Source of the DNA: an uncultured Bacilli bacterium
GTDB lineage: Bacteria > Bacillota_I > Bacilli_A > RF39 > UBA660
Direction of reading: 5' to 3'
Length of the DNA stretch: 25,587 nucleotides
Assembly: GCA_947628725.1 (NCBI GenBank)
Contig: CANRAQ010000009.1
Location: 1 to 25,587, forward strand
The translations under genes were made by a program, and so were the position numbers. Below, in pieces: positions 7,337 to 14,533 of the stretch. Numbering within the stretch: position 1 is the first letter of the stretch; every line of letters starts with the position of its first letter. The notes beneath the pieces are model-generated. The model ran no database searches. It worked only from the letters and a program-made list of their open reading frames with translations, and was not told the DNA's origin.

Positions 7337-8944
7337 ATGACTGATATTGAAATAAGTAAAAAATGTATTATGAAGGATATTAAATCTATAGCAAGTAGAT
7401 TAAATATAAATGAAAATGACATAGAATTATATGGAAAATATAAGGCTAAATTAAATCTTAATATAAATAATAATAAAAAAGGGAAATTAATACTTGTTAC
7501 ATCTACCAATCCTACACCTTATGGTGAAGGTAAAACAACTATTAGTATAGGCATTAATGATGGTTTAAATAAAATTGGTAAGGATAGTATCGTAGTACTT
7601 AGAGAACCTTCTTTGGGCCCAGTTTTTGGTATTAAAGGTGGCGCTACTGGTGGAGGGTATTCACAAGTTGTTCCTATGGAAGATATAAATCTTCATTTTA
7701 CTGGTGATATACATGCTATAGAAATGGCTAATAATTTATTGTGTGCTATAATAGATAATCATATATATCAAGGTAATACATTAGGAATTGATAAAGTTGT
7801 ATTCAATAGATGTGTTGATTTAAATGATAGGGCATTAAGAAATGTTGAAATAAAATATGATAATAAAGGATTAACACGCAGTGATAAATTTAATATAACA
7901 GTTGCTAGTGAAATGATGGCTATACTTTGTTTAGCGACTTCTATTGATGATTTAAAAACTAAAATTGGTAATATAATAATAGGTTATACAAAAGATAATA
8001 AAGAAATATATGCTAGAGAATTAAATTGTGTTGGAGCAGTAACTTTACTTTTAAAGGATGCAATTAAACCTAATTTAGTTCAAACATTAGAGGGAAATCC
8101 TGCAATAATACATGGTGGGCCTTTTGCCAATATTGCTCATGGATGTAATTCTATTATTGCAACTAATATGGCACTTAGTTTATGTGATTATGTAGTTACT
8201 GAAGCAGGATTTGGTGCTGATTTGGGTGCTGAAAAATTTTTGGATATTAAATGTCCTATTGCAGGTATAAAACCTAATTGTATAGTTATAAATTCTACAG
8301 TTAGAAGTTTAAAATATAATGGAAATGGTTCTTTAGAAGATGGAATTTTAAATTTAAAAAGACATGTAGAAAATATTAGCAAATATACAAATAATATAAT
8401 AGTTTGCATAAATAAATTTAATGAAGATAAAGATGAAGAAATAGAATATATAATAAATTATATAACTGATTTAGGTTATCAAATTGAATTATGTACTTCA
8501 TATGAAAATGGTGGTAATGGTGCTGTAAAATTATCACAGAAAATAGTAGAAATATGTGAAAATGATATAGATTACAAGCCTCTATATGATTATAGTGATA
8601 GCATAATAAATAAGATTAATACAATTTGTAAAGAAATATATAGATCTAAAAATATTATATATACCGATGAGGTAATAGATAAAATTAAATATTATGAAAA
8701 TAATGGATTCAAAAATTTACCTATTTGTATTGCTAAAACTCAATATTCATTTACTGATAATCCAAAATTATTAGGCGCACCTAACGATTTTGATATGAAT
8801 GTAACAGATATTAAATTATCAAATGGTGCAGGTTTTATTATAGTATATATGGGCAATATAATGACTATGCCTGGTCTTGGAAAAAATAGTGCATATCTTA
8901 ATATGGATATAGATAAAGATGGAAATATAAGAGGATTATTTTAA
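7337..8944 (+). CDS. fhs: Formate--tetrahydrofolate ligase
   Basis: Fhs makes 10-formyl-THF from formate, THF and ATP, feeding one-carbon units to purine and fMet-tRNA synthesis. The protein is 535 aa (family about 555). The ATP-binding loop TPYGEGKTT and the family signature GGGYSQVVPMEDINLHFTGD are intact, as are FANIAHGCNS, TEAGFGADLGAEKF and MPGLGKNSA near the C-terminus. I chose the ATG at 7337, with GGAGG at 7327-7331, rather than the in-frame ATG at 7325, which lies inside the SD sequence. No other folate gene is adjacent; the neighbours (pseudopilin, noncoding region) suggest it sits here by chance. It is followed by a bidirectional terminator. Confidence 0.96.
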   Translation: MTDIEISKKCIMKDIKSIASRLNINENDIELYGKYKAKLNLNINNNKKGKLILVTSTNPTPYGEGKTTISIGINDGLNKIGKDSIVVLREPSLGPVFGIKGGATGGGYSQVVPMEDINLHFTGDIHAIEMANNLLCAIIDNHIYQGNTLGIDKVVFNRCVDLNDRALRNVEIKYDNKGLTRSDKFNITVASEMMAILCLATSIDDLKTKIGNIIIGYTKDNKEIYARELNCVGAVTLLLKDAIKPNLVQTLEGNPAIIHGGPFANIAHGCNSIIATNMALSLCDYVVTEAGFGADLGAEKFLDIKCPIAGIKPNCIVINSTVRSLKYNGNGSLEDGILNLKRHVENISKYTNNIIVCINKFNEDKDEEIEYIINYITDLGYQIELCTSYENGGNGAVKLSQKIVEICENDIDYKPLYDYSDSIINKINTICKEIYRSKNIIYTDEVIDKIKYYENNGFKNLPICIAKTQYSFTDNPKLLGAPNDFDMNVTDIKLSNGAGFIIVYMGNIMTMPGLGKNSAYLNMDIDKDGNIRGLF

Positions 8945-9003
8945 TTTAAAACGAATTAAAATGTAAAATATTAATGAATATAATATCAAGAATTATAAAC
9001 AAA

Positions 9004-9037
9004 AACGGCTTTTTATGAGCCGTTATTTTTGTTTTTT
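9004..9037. terminator. Bidirectional terminator for fhs and the minus-strand small ORF
   Basis: AACGGCT (9004-9010) pairs with AGCCGTT (9018-9024) around a 7-nt loop. T residues follow on the plus strand (ATTTTTGTTTTTT), and a T-run also follows on the minus strand, where it ends the small membrane-peptide gene. Confidence 0.8.
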
Positions 9038-9094
9038 AGCAAATTCACATAAACCACACCAAATGGCTAACAATATTATTAAAAACATTCCCAT
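9023..9094 (-). CDS. 23-aa single-TM small membrane peptide
   Basis: This is a short ORF below normal gene-calling size. It has one hydrophobic helix (starts MGMFLIILLAIWCGLC) and a basic tail (EFAKKQK), so a membrane peptide with a cytoplasmic positive end is likely. The context is that of a real gene: SD AAGGAGGA (minus strand of 9104-9111) lies 9 nt before the ATG, an extended -10 (TGTTATAAT, 9153-9161) lies about 60 nt upstream, and the shared terminator follows the stop. Two Cys residues lie in the helix region. I do not recognise the family; it does not look like SpoVM or CmpA. Small respiratory or transporter subunits, or a type I toxin, are possible. Confidence 0.65.
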   Translation of the reverse strand: MGMFLIILLAIWCGLCEFAKKQK

Positions 9095-9152
9095 TTTGTT
9101 GTATCCTCCTTAAGTTTATCTGATAATTTTTAAAGTTTTCTATATTACATTT

Positions 9153-9161
9153 ATTATAACA
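9153..9161 (-). promoter_or_regulatory. Extended -10 promoter of the 23-aa peptide gene
   Basis: On the minus strand, TGTTATAAT (9161-9153), with a poor -35 (TTTCAA, 9176-9181). It predicts a leader of about 50 nt. Confidence 0.55.
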
Positions 9162-9258
9162 TTTTTTATGACTTTTTGAAATGTATTTTTGGATATCTAC
9201 ATAATAGAATACCTTTAGGTTATTATATTTTACTTTTTCTATTACCCTTAACTCATTA

Positions 9259-9287
9259 TTGACTTTCTATTTTTTTTATAATATAAT
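9259..9287 (+). promoter_or_regulatory. Near-consensus promoter in the gene-free region
   Basis: TTGACT (9259-9264), a 17-nt spacer and TATAAT (9282-9287). No convincing ORF with an SD follows, so the product is probably an untranslated RNA starting near 9293. Confidence 0.7.
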
Positions 9288-9289
9288 TT

Positions 9290-9686
9290 GAAGTAGGAAA
9301 AGGGATTTTAGTTTATTGGGTAACTCTTTTTCTAAATATTGATATTATTTGATATAATAGAACACCTAAGCATGTTTTTAATATCAAATCATAATATAAT
9401 ATTAATATATTTAAGTTTGTGGTTATAAAGTATTTAGATAATGTTATTATTGTGTTTTGAAATAGGGTTAACTCTTCATTTTAATCAACTCCTTTTATAA
9501 CTACAAAAAACCCATTTGATAATTATGTTTCGAAGTTTTCCCTTTTCCTTACTTCCTATATATAATTATATTCTTACATGGTTATATTGCAGGTAATTCA
9601 TATAAGTATGATTGTATTATTAGTGATAAAACAATTTATTAATAAATAATAGTGACTAGTCTTAATTGACTAGTCCTTTTAATTTT
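9290..9686 (+). ncRNA. Candidate structured noncoding RNA of unknown class
   Basis: There is no supported protein gene in this stretch, but there is a strong promoter at its left end and a terminator at its right end. Helices visible by eye: a long-range closing stem, GAAGTA plus GGAAAAGGGA (9290-9305), with TCCCTTTTCC (9539-9548) plus TACTTC (9550-9555), 16 bp with one bulged T; TGGGT (9317-9321) with ACCCA (9510-9514); TTTGATAT (9348-9355) with ATATCAAA (9381-9388); and a 13-bp helix of 9417-9429 with 9494-9506, including one G-U pair. The motif GGGT(T)AACTCTT occurs twice (9318-9328 and 9465-9476). The enclosed length of about 265 nt and closed-ends form recall 6S RNA, but I see no diagnostic 6S sequence; RNase P, tmRNA and SRP signatures are absent. 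Because the 5' end is predicted at about 9293, the first stem base pairs may not all be transcribed. Confidence 0.5.
9654..9686 (+). terminator. Terminator of the candidate ncRNA
   Basis: GACTAGTC (9654-9661) and GACTAGTC (9668-9675) form an 8-bp stem around TTAATT, followed by CTTTTAATTTT. The T-rich tail is on the plus strand only. Confidence 0.7.
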
Positions 9687-9832
9687 ACTCACTTTATATT
9701 GATAAATATAACTGAAAATATTGATATTTCATAAACTTATTTAGCTATTTTTGACATGCATTGTAAAAAAATAATAAACAATATGTTTAAATTAAATAAA
9801 TAATTACCATTATATATCTGAAAGGAGAAATT

Positions 9833-10609
9833 ATGGCACGTCATAAAGTAGAAATATGTGGCGTGAATACTGCGAATTTAAAGGTTTTAAGCAATAATGA
9901 AATGGTTGAATTATTTAAAAGATATACGGATGGTGATCTTACTGCTAAAGAAGATTTAGTAAATGGTAATTTAAAACTTGTATTGAGTATTTTGAAAAAG
10001 TATAGTAATAGATGTGACAATATGGATGATTTATTTCAAATTGGATGTATAGGTCTAATTAAAGCTATAGATAATTTTGATTTATCATTTGATGTTAAAT
10101 TTTCAACATATGCTGTACCTATGATATTAGGTGAGATAAAAAGGTACTTAAGAGATAATACGGGTATTAGAATCGCTAGAAGTATAAAAGATACTGCATA
10201 TAAAGTAATGCTTGCTAAAGAAAAATTAACTAATGAATTAAATCGTGAGCCAACAATCGTGGAAATATCAAAATACTTAAATATGAGTGAATATGAAATA
10301 TCTAATGCTATAGATAGTATGAAAGAGACTATAAGTATATTTGAACCTATATATAACGATGGAGGGGATACTATATATATATCTGATCAACTAGAAGATA
10401 AACATAATAAAATGAATAATATAATTTTGAATGTAGCACTAAAAGAGGCTATAAATCAATTAAAAGAAAAGGAAAAATATATAATATATGAAAGATATAT
10501 TATAGGTAAAACTCAAATGGAACTTTCAGATGAAATAGGTATATCTCAAGCACAAATATCTAGACTAGAAAAAAGCGCTTTAAATAATATTAAAAAAAAT
10601 ATAACATAA
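9833..10609 (+). CDS. sigG: RNA polymerase sporulation sigma factor SigG
   Basis: SigG drives late forespore transcription. The 258-aa protein starts MARHKVEICGVNT, a near match to the B. subtilis SigG N-terminus. Region 2 is DDLFQIGCIGLIKAIDNFD (65-83) with KFSTYAVPMILGEIKRYLRD (89-108). Region 3 carries the SigG-like FEPIYNDGGD (170-179), and the region 4 HTH is KTQMELSDEIGISQAQISRL (226-245). The SD is AAAGGAG before ATG 9833. Upstream (9687-9832) is noncoding; TTGACA at 9751-9756 lacks a good -10 at 17 nt, and a SigG-like pair (TGCATT 9757-9762, CAATATG 9779-9785) is only suggestive. In B. subtilis sigG follows sigE; sigE is absent here. Confidence 0.95.
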   Translation: MARHKVEICGVNTANLKVLSNNEMVELFKRYTDGDLTAKEDLVNGNLKLVLSILKKYSNRCDNMDDLFQIGCIGLIKAIDNFDLSFDVKFSTYAVPMILGEIKRYLRDNTGIRIARSIKDTAYKVMLAKEKLTNELNREPTIVEISKYLNMSEYEISNAIDSMKETISIFEPIYNDGGDTIYISDQLEDKHNKMNNIILNVALKEAINQLKEKEKYIIYERYIIGKTQMELSDEIGISQAQISRLEKSALNNIKKNIT

Positions 10610-10656
10610 TATAGGCGCATATAATGACATTTTTCATATAATATATTGGTGATATG

Positions 10657-10887
10657 ATGAGAATATCAGAATTACAAAATAAAACTGTTATAAATTTATT
10701 GGATGGTAAAAATATAGGAAATATTATTGATTTAAATATAGATGAGCAAGGTAAAACTGTAGATTTAATAGTAGAAAAACGCAAATTTTTTATCTCTTTT
10801 TTCTCAAATAAGAAAGAAATTTCAGTAAAATGGGAACAAATAAATAAAATAGGTGAAGATGTAATATTAGTTAATATTGAATATTAA
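10657..10887 (+). CDS. ylmC: YlmC/YmxH-family PRC-barrel protein
   Basis: This small (76 aa) PRC-barrel-type beta protein matches YlmC/YmxH: it opens MRISELQNKTVINLLDGKNI, has the Gly-Asn-Ile-Ile-Asp-Leu strand, and ends KWEQINKIGEDVILVNI. The family is widespread in spore formers and often lies close to sigG or in sporulation loci, as here; its molecular role is unknown. GGTGAT (10648-10653) is better spaced for the ATG at 10657 than for the adjacent ATG at 10654. Two TATAAT boxes (10620-10625, 10637-10642) lie in the short gap after sigG, so it may be expressed both with sigG and alone. Confidence 0.85.
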   Translation: MRISELQNKTVINLLDGKNIGNIIDLNIDEQGKTVDLIVEKRKFFISFFSNKKEISVKWEQINKIGEDVILVNIEY

Positions 10888-10905
10888 TATAAAAAGTAGT
10901 ACAAT
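10877..10905 (+). promoter_or_regulatory. Promoter of the 188-aa unknown gene
   Basis: TTGAAT (10877-10882), a 17-nt spacer and TACAAT (10900-10905). The -35 lies inside the last codons of ylmC. Confidence 0.65.
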
Positions 10906-10934
10906 AGATTCATGAAAAAGAGGTCAGTATTACT

Positions 10935-11501
10935 ATGAATAATGAATTAAATGTAGGAAATTTTTTAATGTATACTATGAACATGTTAAATGAAAGAAAT
11001 ATAAAATTAACTATAAATAATGGTGTAATAAAATCAACATGGGATGAAGTACCAATAAAAGATAATTTAATTGCGATACATACTATTATAAAAAGGGGTA
11101 CAGTACTTTTTGATGAAATTATACTTGCAAGAAAAGATCTAAATGAAATAAATCAAAAAATACTAGATAAAATAAATAATACTTCGGATAATATAAATGT
11201 AGATTTTAAAATTATTGGAAGTTTTTACCATACTAATGATAACTGTAATATAAATATGGAATATAATAAAGATAATGATTTATTACTTGTATATCAGTCT
11301 AAGTGGTTAAATGAAAAAATGAAGCCAATAAAAGTATTAAGTTTATATAATATATTAGATGATATTCCAGTTGTTGTAACTGAAAAAGAAGCAATAAATT
11401 TATTTAACATGGATAATAGTTATTTAACTGACCCAAATAATCTATTATTAAATTCTTCCGATACTGAAAGAAAAAGAACTATGGATAATTACAAAAAGTA
11501 A
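10935..11501 (+). CDS. Unknown 188-aa protein
   Basis: I do not recognise this protein. It is soluble-looking: no signal peptide, no TM segment, mixed alpha/beta character. The N-terminal half has TINNGVIKSTWDEVPIKDNL and alternating hydrophobic strands (LIAIHTIIKRGTVLFDEIIL). The C-terminal 35 residues are polar and probably disordered (DPNNLLLNSSDTERKR). Cys is nearly absent. It sits between the sigG-ylmC pair and smc, with its own promoter and terminator. SD AGAGGT lies about 11 nt before ATG 10935; an ATG at 10912 opens only an 8-codon frame. Base composition matches the neighbours, so there is no sign of recent transfer. Confidence 0.75.
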   Translation: MNNELNVGNFLMYTMNMLNERNIKLTINNGVIKSTWDEVPIKDNLIAIHTIIKRGTVLFDEIILARKDLNEINQKILDKINNTSDNINVDFKIIGSFYHTNDNCNINMEYNKDNDLLLVYQSKWLNEKMKPIKVLSLYNILDDIPVVVTEKEAINLFNMDNSYLTDPNNLLLNSSDTERKRTMDNYKK

Positions 11502-11522
11502 GGCTTAAAAGAGCCTTTTTTC
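11500..11522 (+). terminator. Terminator of the 188-aa gene
   Basis: AAGGCT (11500-11505) pairs with AGCCTT (11512-11517), followed by T residues. The 5' arm overlaps the stop codon. Confidence 0.8.
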
Positions 11523-11542
11523 TTGTTTTTATACCATTTTAT

Positions 11543-11551
11543 TGGTATAAT
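11543..11551 (+). promoter_or_regulatory. Extended -10 promoter of smc-holA
   Basis: TGGTATAAT (11543-11551), with TTGTTT (11523-11528) as a weak -35 at 17 nt. The -10 forms the right half of an inverted repeat ATACCA-N6-TGGTAT (11531-11548), which might be an operator but could be chance. Confidence 0.6.
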
Positions 11552-11575
11552 ATTAATATTAGTAGGGTGATATAA

Positions 11576-14518
11576 ATGTACTTAAAAAAAATAGTAGCAA
11601 CAGGTTTTAAATCCTTTGCTGATAACACTATAATAGACTTAAATAATAATATAGCAGGTATAGTTGGACCAAATGGGTCTGGTAAAAGTAATGTAGTTGA
11701 TGCTATTAGATGGGTATTAGGTGAACAATCAGTTAAATCACTTCGTGGAGATCTAAATATGACTGATGTTATATTCTCTGGAAGTAAGAGTAGAAATCCT
11801 ATGAATGTAGCCACTGTTACATTGATATTCGATAATTCAGACAATTATCTTAATATTGCTTATGATGAAGTTGCTATTAAAAGAAGATTATATAAAGATG
11901 GTACAAATGAATTTTTTATTAATAATGAAAAATGTAGGTTAAAAGATGTAAGTGATCTACTTATGGATAGTGGTATTGCTAAAGAATCATTTAATATAAT
12001 TTCTCAAGGTAAAATAGATGAAATATTACTTAGTAAACCTGAAAGTAGAAGAACTATATTTGAAGAGGCTGCTGGAGTATTAAAATATAAAAAAAGAAAA
12101 GAAGAAGCATTAAAAAAATTAGATAAAACTCATAACAATATGAGTAGAATTAATGATATTATAAGTGAACTTGAAGTACAAATAGAACCTTTAAGAGAAC
12201 AAAAAATAAAGGCTGAAGAATATTTGTCTTTAGAAGATAAATATAAAAAATTAGATATTTCTTTAATAGTTAATGATATATCTAATATTAATTATAGATA
12301 CCAAGAAAATAAGAATAATGTAGAAGCACTAAAAGAAGAAATATTAAAACTTTCTACTTCTAATAATACTAATGAAACTGAAATAATTTCACTTAAAAAT
12401 AAAATAAGTAATTGTGAAAAAGAAATAAAGGATAAACAAAATTTATTATTCGATATCGTTTCTAAAATTGAAAACTTGAATGCAAAAAAACAAATTATTT
12501 TAGAAAGAAAAGGTTTTGAAGTAAATGATGTTGCTCTTCATAATTCTATAATAAATTTAAAAGAAGAAGAATTGAAGATTAAAAATGATATATCATCATG
12601 TAAAAATAAAATTAAAGTAAAAGATGATGAACTATCTAATATAAATTCAGAATTATCTAAATTAGAAGATGAACTTGAAAAATTAAAAAATGATAAATCT
12701 AATTCTATATTTAAATTAAATGATATAGTTAAAAAGAGTAATATATTAAATACTAAAATTGATACATTAAAAGAGAGCATAGAACATAATTCTAGTTTAC
12801 CTTATTCAGTTAAAAGTATAATAGAAAATCCTAAATTAAGTGGAATACATAATATTATTGCTTCACTTATTGAAACAGAAAAAAAATATTCATTAGCGGT
12901 TTCTGTAGCATTAGGTGGTAATGCTAATAATGTAGTAGTTGATAATGAAAATAGCGCTAAAGAGGCAATTAAATATTTAAAAGATAATAATATAGGTAGA
13001 GTTACATTTTTTCCTTTAAATATTATAAAAGAAAAATATGTAGATGGTGATACATTAAATATTTTATCTAAACAAAAAGGATATATAAATATATTATCTT
13101 CAGTAGTTAAAAACGATTCAAAGTACGATAATATAATTAAAAATCAATTAGGAAATATAATATTAGTTGATAATATAGATAATGCTACTACAATAAGCAA
13201 AAATATTAGTCACAAATATAAAATAGTTACATTAGATGGTGAAGTATTACATGTTGGTGGTTCACTTACTGGTGGAAGTATAAAAGTTAGAAATTCAATT
13301 ATGGATAAATATGAATTAGAAAACAATATTAGACTTTTAAAAGAGATAGAAGTTAAACAAAAAGATATTGAAAATTATATCAATAAATTAGATAATGATA
13401 TAAAAGCACTAGAAGATAAATTATATTTAAAAAATAAAGATAAACTTTCTATTCAAGAATATATAAATATTAAAAATAGTGATATAAGCAATTTAGTTTT
13501 AAAACTTGATGAAATTACTGATAGTATAACTAGTTTAAATAATAAATTAAATAATACTATAGATAAGCAAGAAGAAGAAATATTGAATGAGTATTATGGT
13601 AAAGTAGAAGAAAAAGAAAAAATATCTACTGAATTAGAACTTTTAAATAATAATAAAATTAGACTTAATCAAGAATTAGAAACTAGTGAATATGAAGTTA
13701 AAAAAGAAAACTCAATGTATAATGAGAAAAATAATTTATTACATAAACTTGAAATAGAAATAAATAGGGATGATGTTAAACTTGATAATTTACTTAATAA
13801 TTTAAGTGAAACATATTCCATGACTTATGAGCATGCTTTAAGCATATATAAACTCGATATGGATGTTAATTTAGCCCGTGAAACCGTTGCGACTTTAAAA
13901 CGCAAAATAAAAGAGTTAGGTCCAATTAATCTAATGGCACCTGAAGAATATGCTAAAGTAAGTGAAAGATATGAATTTTTAATACATCAACAGGAAGACT
14001 TAAACAATGCTGAAAATACATTACTAGAAATAATAGATGAAATGGACTCTGTTATGAAAGAAGAGTTTATTAAAACTTTTAAAGTAATTCAAGATAATTT
14101 TTCTACAACTTTTAAAGAATTATTTAAAGGTGGTACTGCAAAATTAAAATTAACAGATCCAAATAATATTTTAGAAACTGGAGTAGAAATAGAAGCATGT
14201 CCTCCAGGTAAAACACTTAAAAGTATAAGTTTGTTATCTGGTGGTGAAAAGACTTTTACTGCTATAAGTTTACTATTTGCTATACTTAAATCTAGACCTG
14301 TTCCATTCTGTGTACTTGATGAAGTTGAAGCCGCACTAGATGAAGTAAATGTTGAAGCATTTGGTGAGTATCTACACAAATTGAAAGAAAAAACACAATT
14401 TATAGTTATAACACATAAGAAAAAAACAATGGAATTTGTTGATATTCTTTATGGTATAACTATGCAAGAATCAGGCGTAAGTAAACTTGTAAGTGTTAAA
14501 TTAGAAGAAATAAAATAA
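11576..14518 (+). CDS. smc: Chromosome segregation ATPase SMC (short form)
   Basis: SMC is the core ATPase of the bacterial condensin that organises and segregates the chromosome with ScpA/ScpB. Visible parts: Walker A GPNGSGKSN (31-39); N-terminal coiled coil (about 165-400, heptads rich in Lys, Glu and Leu); hinge (about 405-575, including GIHNIIASLI and GGSLTGGS); C-terminal coiled coil (about 580-800); signature LLSGGEK (886-892); and Walker B FCVLDEVEAALDE (910-922), with the catalytic Glu after Asp915. It is 980 aa, against about 1186 in B. subtilis; the missing length is in the coiled-coil arms, and the size resembles mycoplasma SMC. SD GGGTGAT lies before ATG 11576. holA follows after 15 nt. 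The usual neighbours rnc and ftsY are absent. Confidence 0.96.
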   Translation: MYLKKIVATGFKSFADNTIIDLNNNIAGIVGPNGSGKSNVVDAIRWVLGEQSVKSLRGDLNMTDVIFSGSKSRNPMNVATVTLIFDNSDNYLNIAYDEVAIKRRLYKDGTNEFFINNEKCRLKDVSDLLMDSGIAKESFNIISQGKIDEILLSKPESRRTIFEEAAGVLKYKKRKEEALKKLDKTHNNMSRINDIISELEVQIEPLREQKIKAEEYLSLEDKYKKLDISLIVNDISNINYRYQENKNNVEALKEEILKLSTSNNTNETEIISLKNKISNCEKEIKDKQNLLFDIVSKIENLNAKKQIILERKGFEVNDVALHNSIINLKEEELKIKNDISSCKNKIKVKDDELSNINSELSKLEDELEKLKNDKSNSIFKLNDIVKKSNILNTKIDTLKESIEHNSSLPYSVKSIIENPKLSGIHNIIASLIETEKKYSLAVSVALGGNANNVVVDNENSAKEAIKYLKDNNIGRVTFFPLNIIKEKYVDGDTLNILSKQKGYINILSSVVKNDSKYDNIIKNQLGNIILVDNIDNATTISKNISHKYKIVTLDGEVLHVGGSLTGGSIKVRNSIMDKYELENNIRLLKEIEVKQKDIENYINKLDNDIKALEDKLYLKNKDKLSIQEYINIKNSDISNLVLKLDEITDSITSLNNKLNNTIDKQEEEILNEYYGKVEEKEKISTELELLNNNKIRLNQELETSEYEVKKENSMYNEKNNLLHKLEIEINRDDVKLDNLLNNLSETYSMTYEHALSIYKLDMDVNLARETVATLKRKIKELGPINLMAPEEYAKVSERYEFLIHQQEDLNNAENTLLEIIDEMDSVMKEEFIKTFKVIQDNFSTTFKELFKGGTAKLKLTDPNNILETGVEIEACPPGKTLKSISLLSGGEKTFTAISLLFAILKSRPVPFCVLDEVEAALDEVNVEAFGEYLHKLKEKTQFIVITHKKKTMEFVDILYGITMQESGVSKLVSVKLEEIK

Positions 14519-14533
14519 AACGGAAGTGATATA

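Noticed and set aside
9485..9499. Minus-strand AAAAGGAG sequence followed by an ATG within the ncRNA region
   Set aside because: The frame is only Met-Lys-Ser-stop, so it is treated as chance or a decayed remnant.
9290..9555. A MITE or insertion element with 16-bp terminal inverted repeats
   Set aside because: The inverted ends are suggestive, but no target-site duplication is clear in the A/T flanks, no second copy is in the window, and a promoter and terminator frame the element as a transcript. It remains a possible alternative.
9290..9686. Calling the RNA 6S, RNase P, tmRNA or SRP RNA
   Set aside because: The RNase P core, tmRNA acceptor end and SRP GGAA-loop sequences are not present. 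A 6S-like shape alone is not enough to name it.
9751..9785. A firm promoter call for sigG
   Set aside because: TTGACA at 9751 has no matching -10 at 16-18 nt. The SigG-type elements at 9757 and 9779 match the consensus poorly.
11531..11548. ATACCA-N6-TGGTAT as a regulatory operator at smc
   Set aside because: Half of it is the extended -10 motif TGGTATAAT, which recurs at other promoters here, so symmetry may be accidental.
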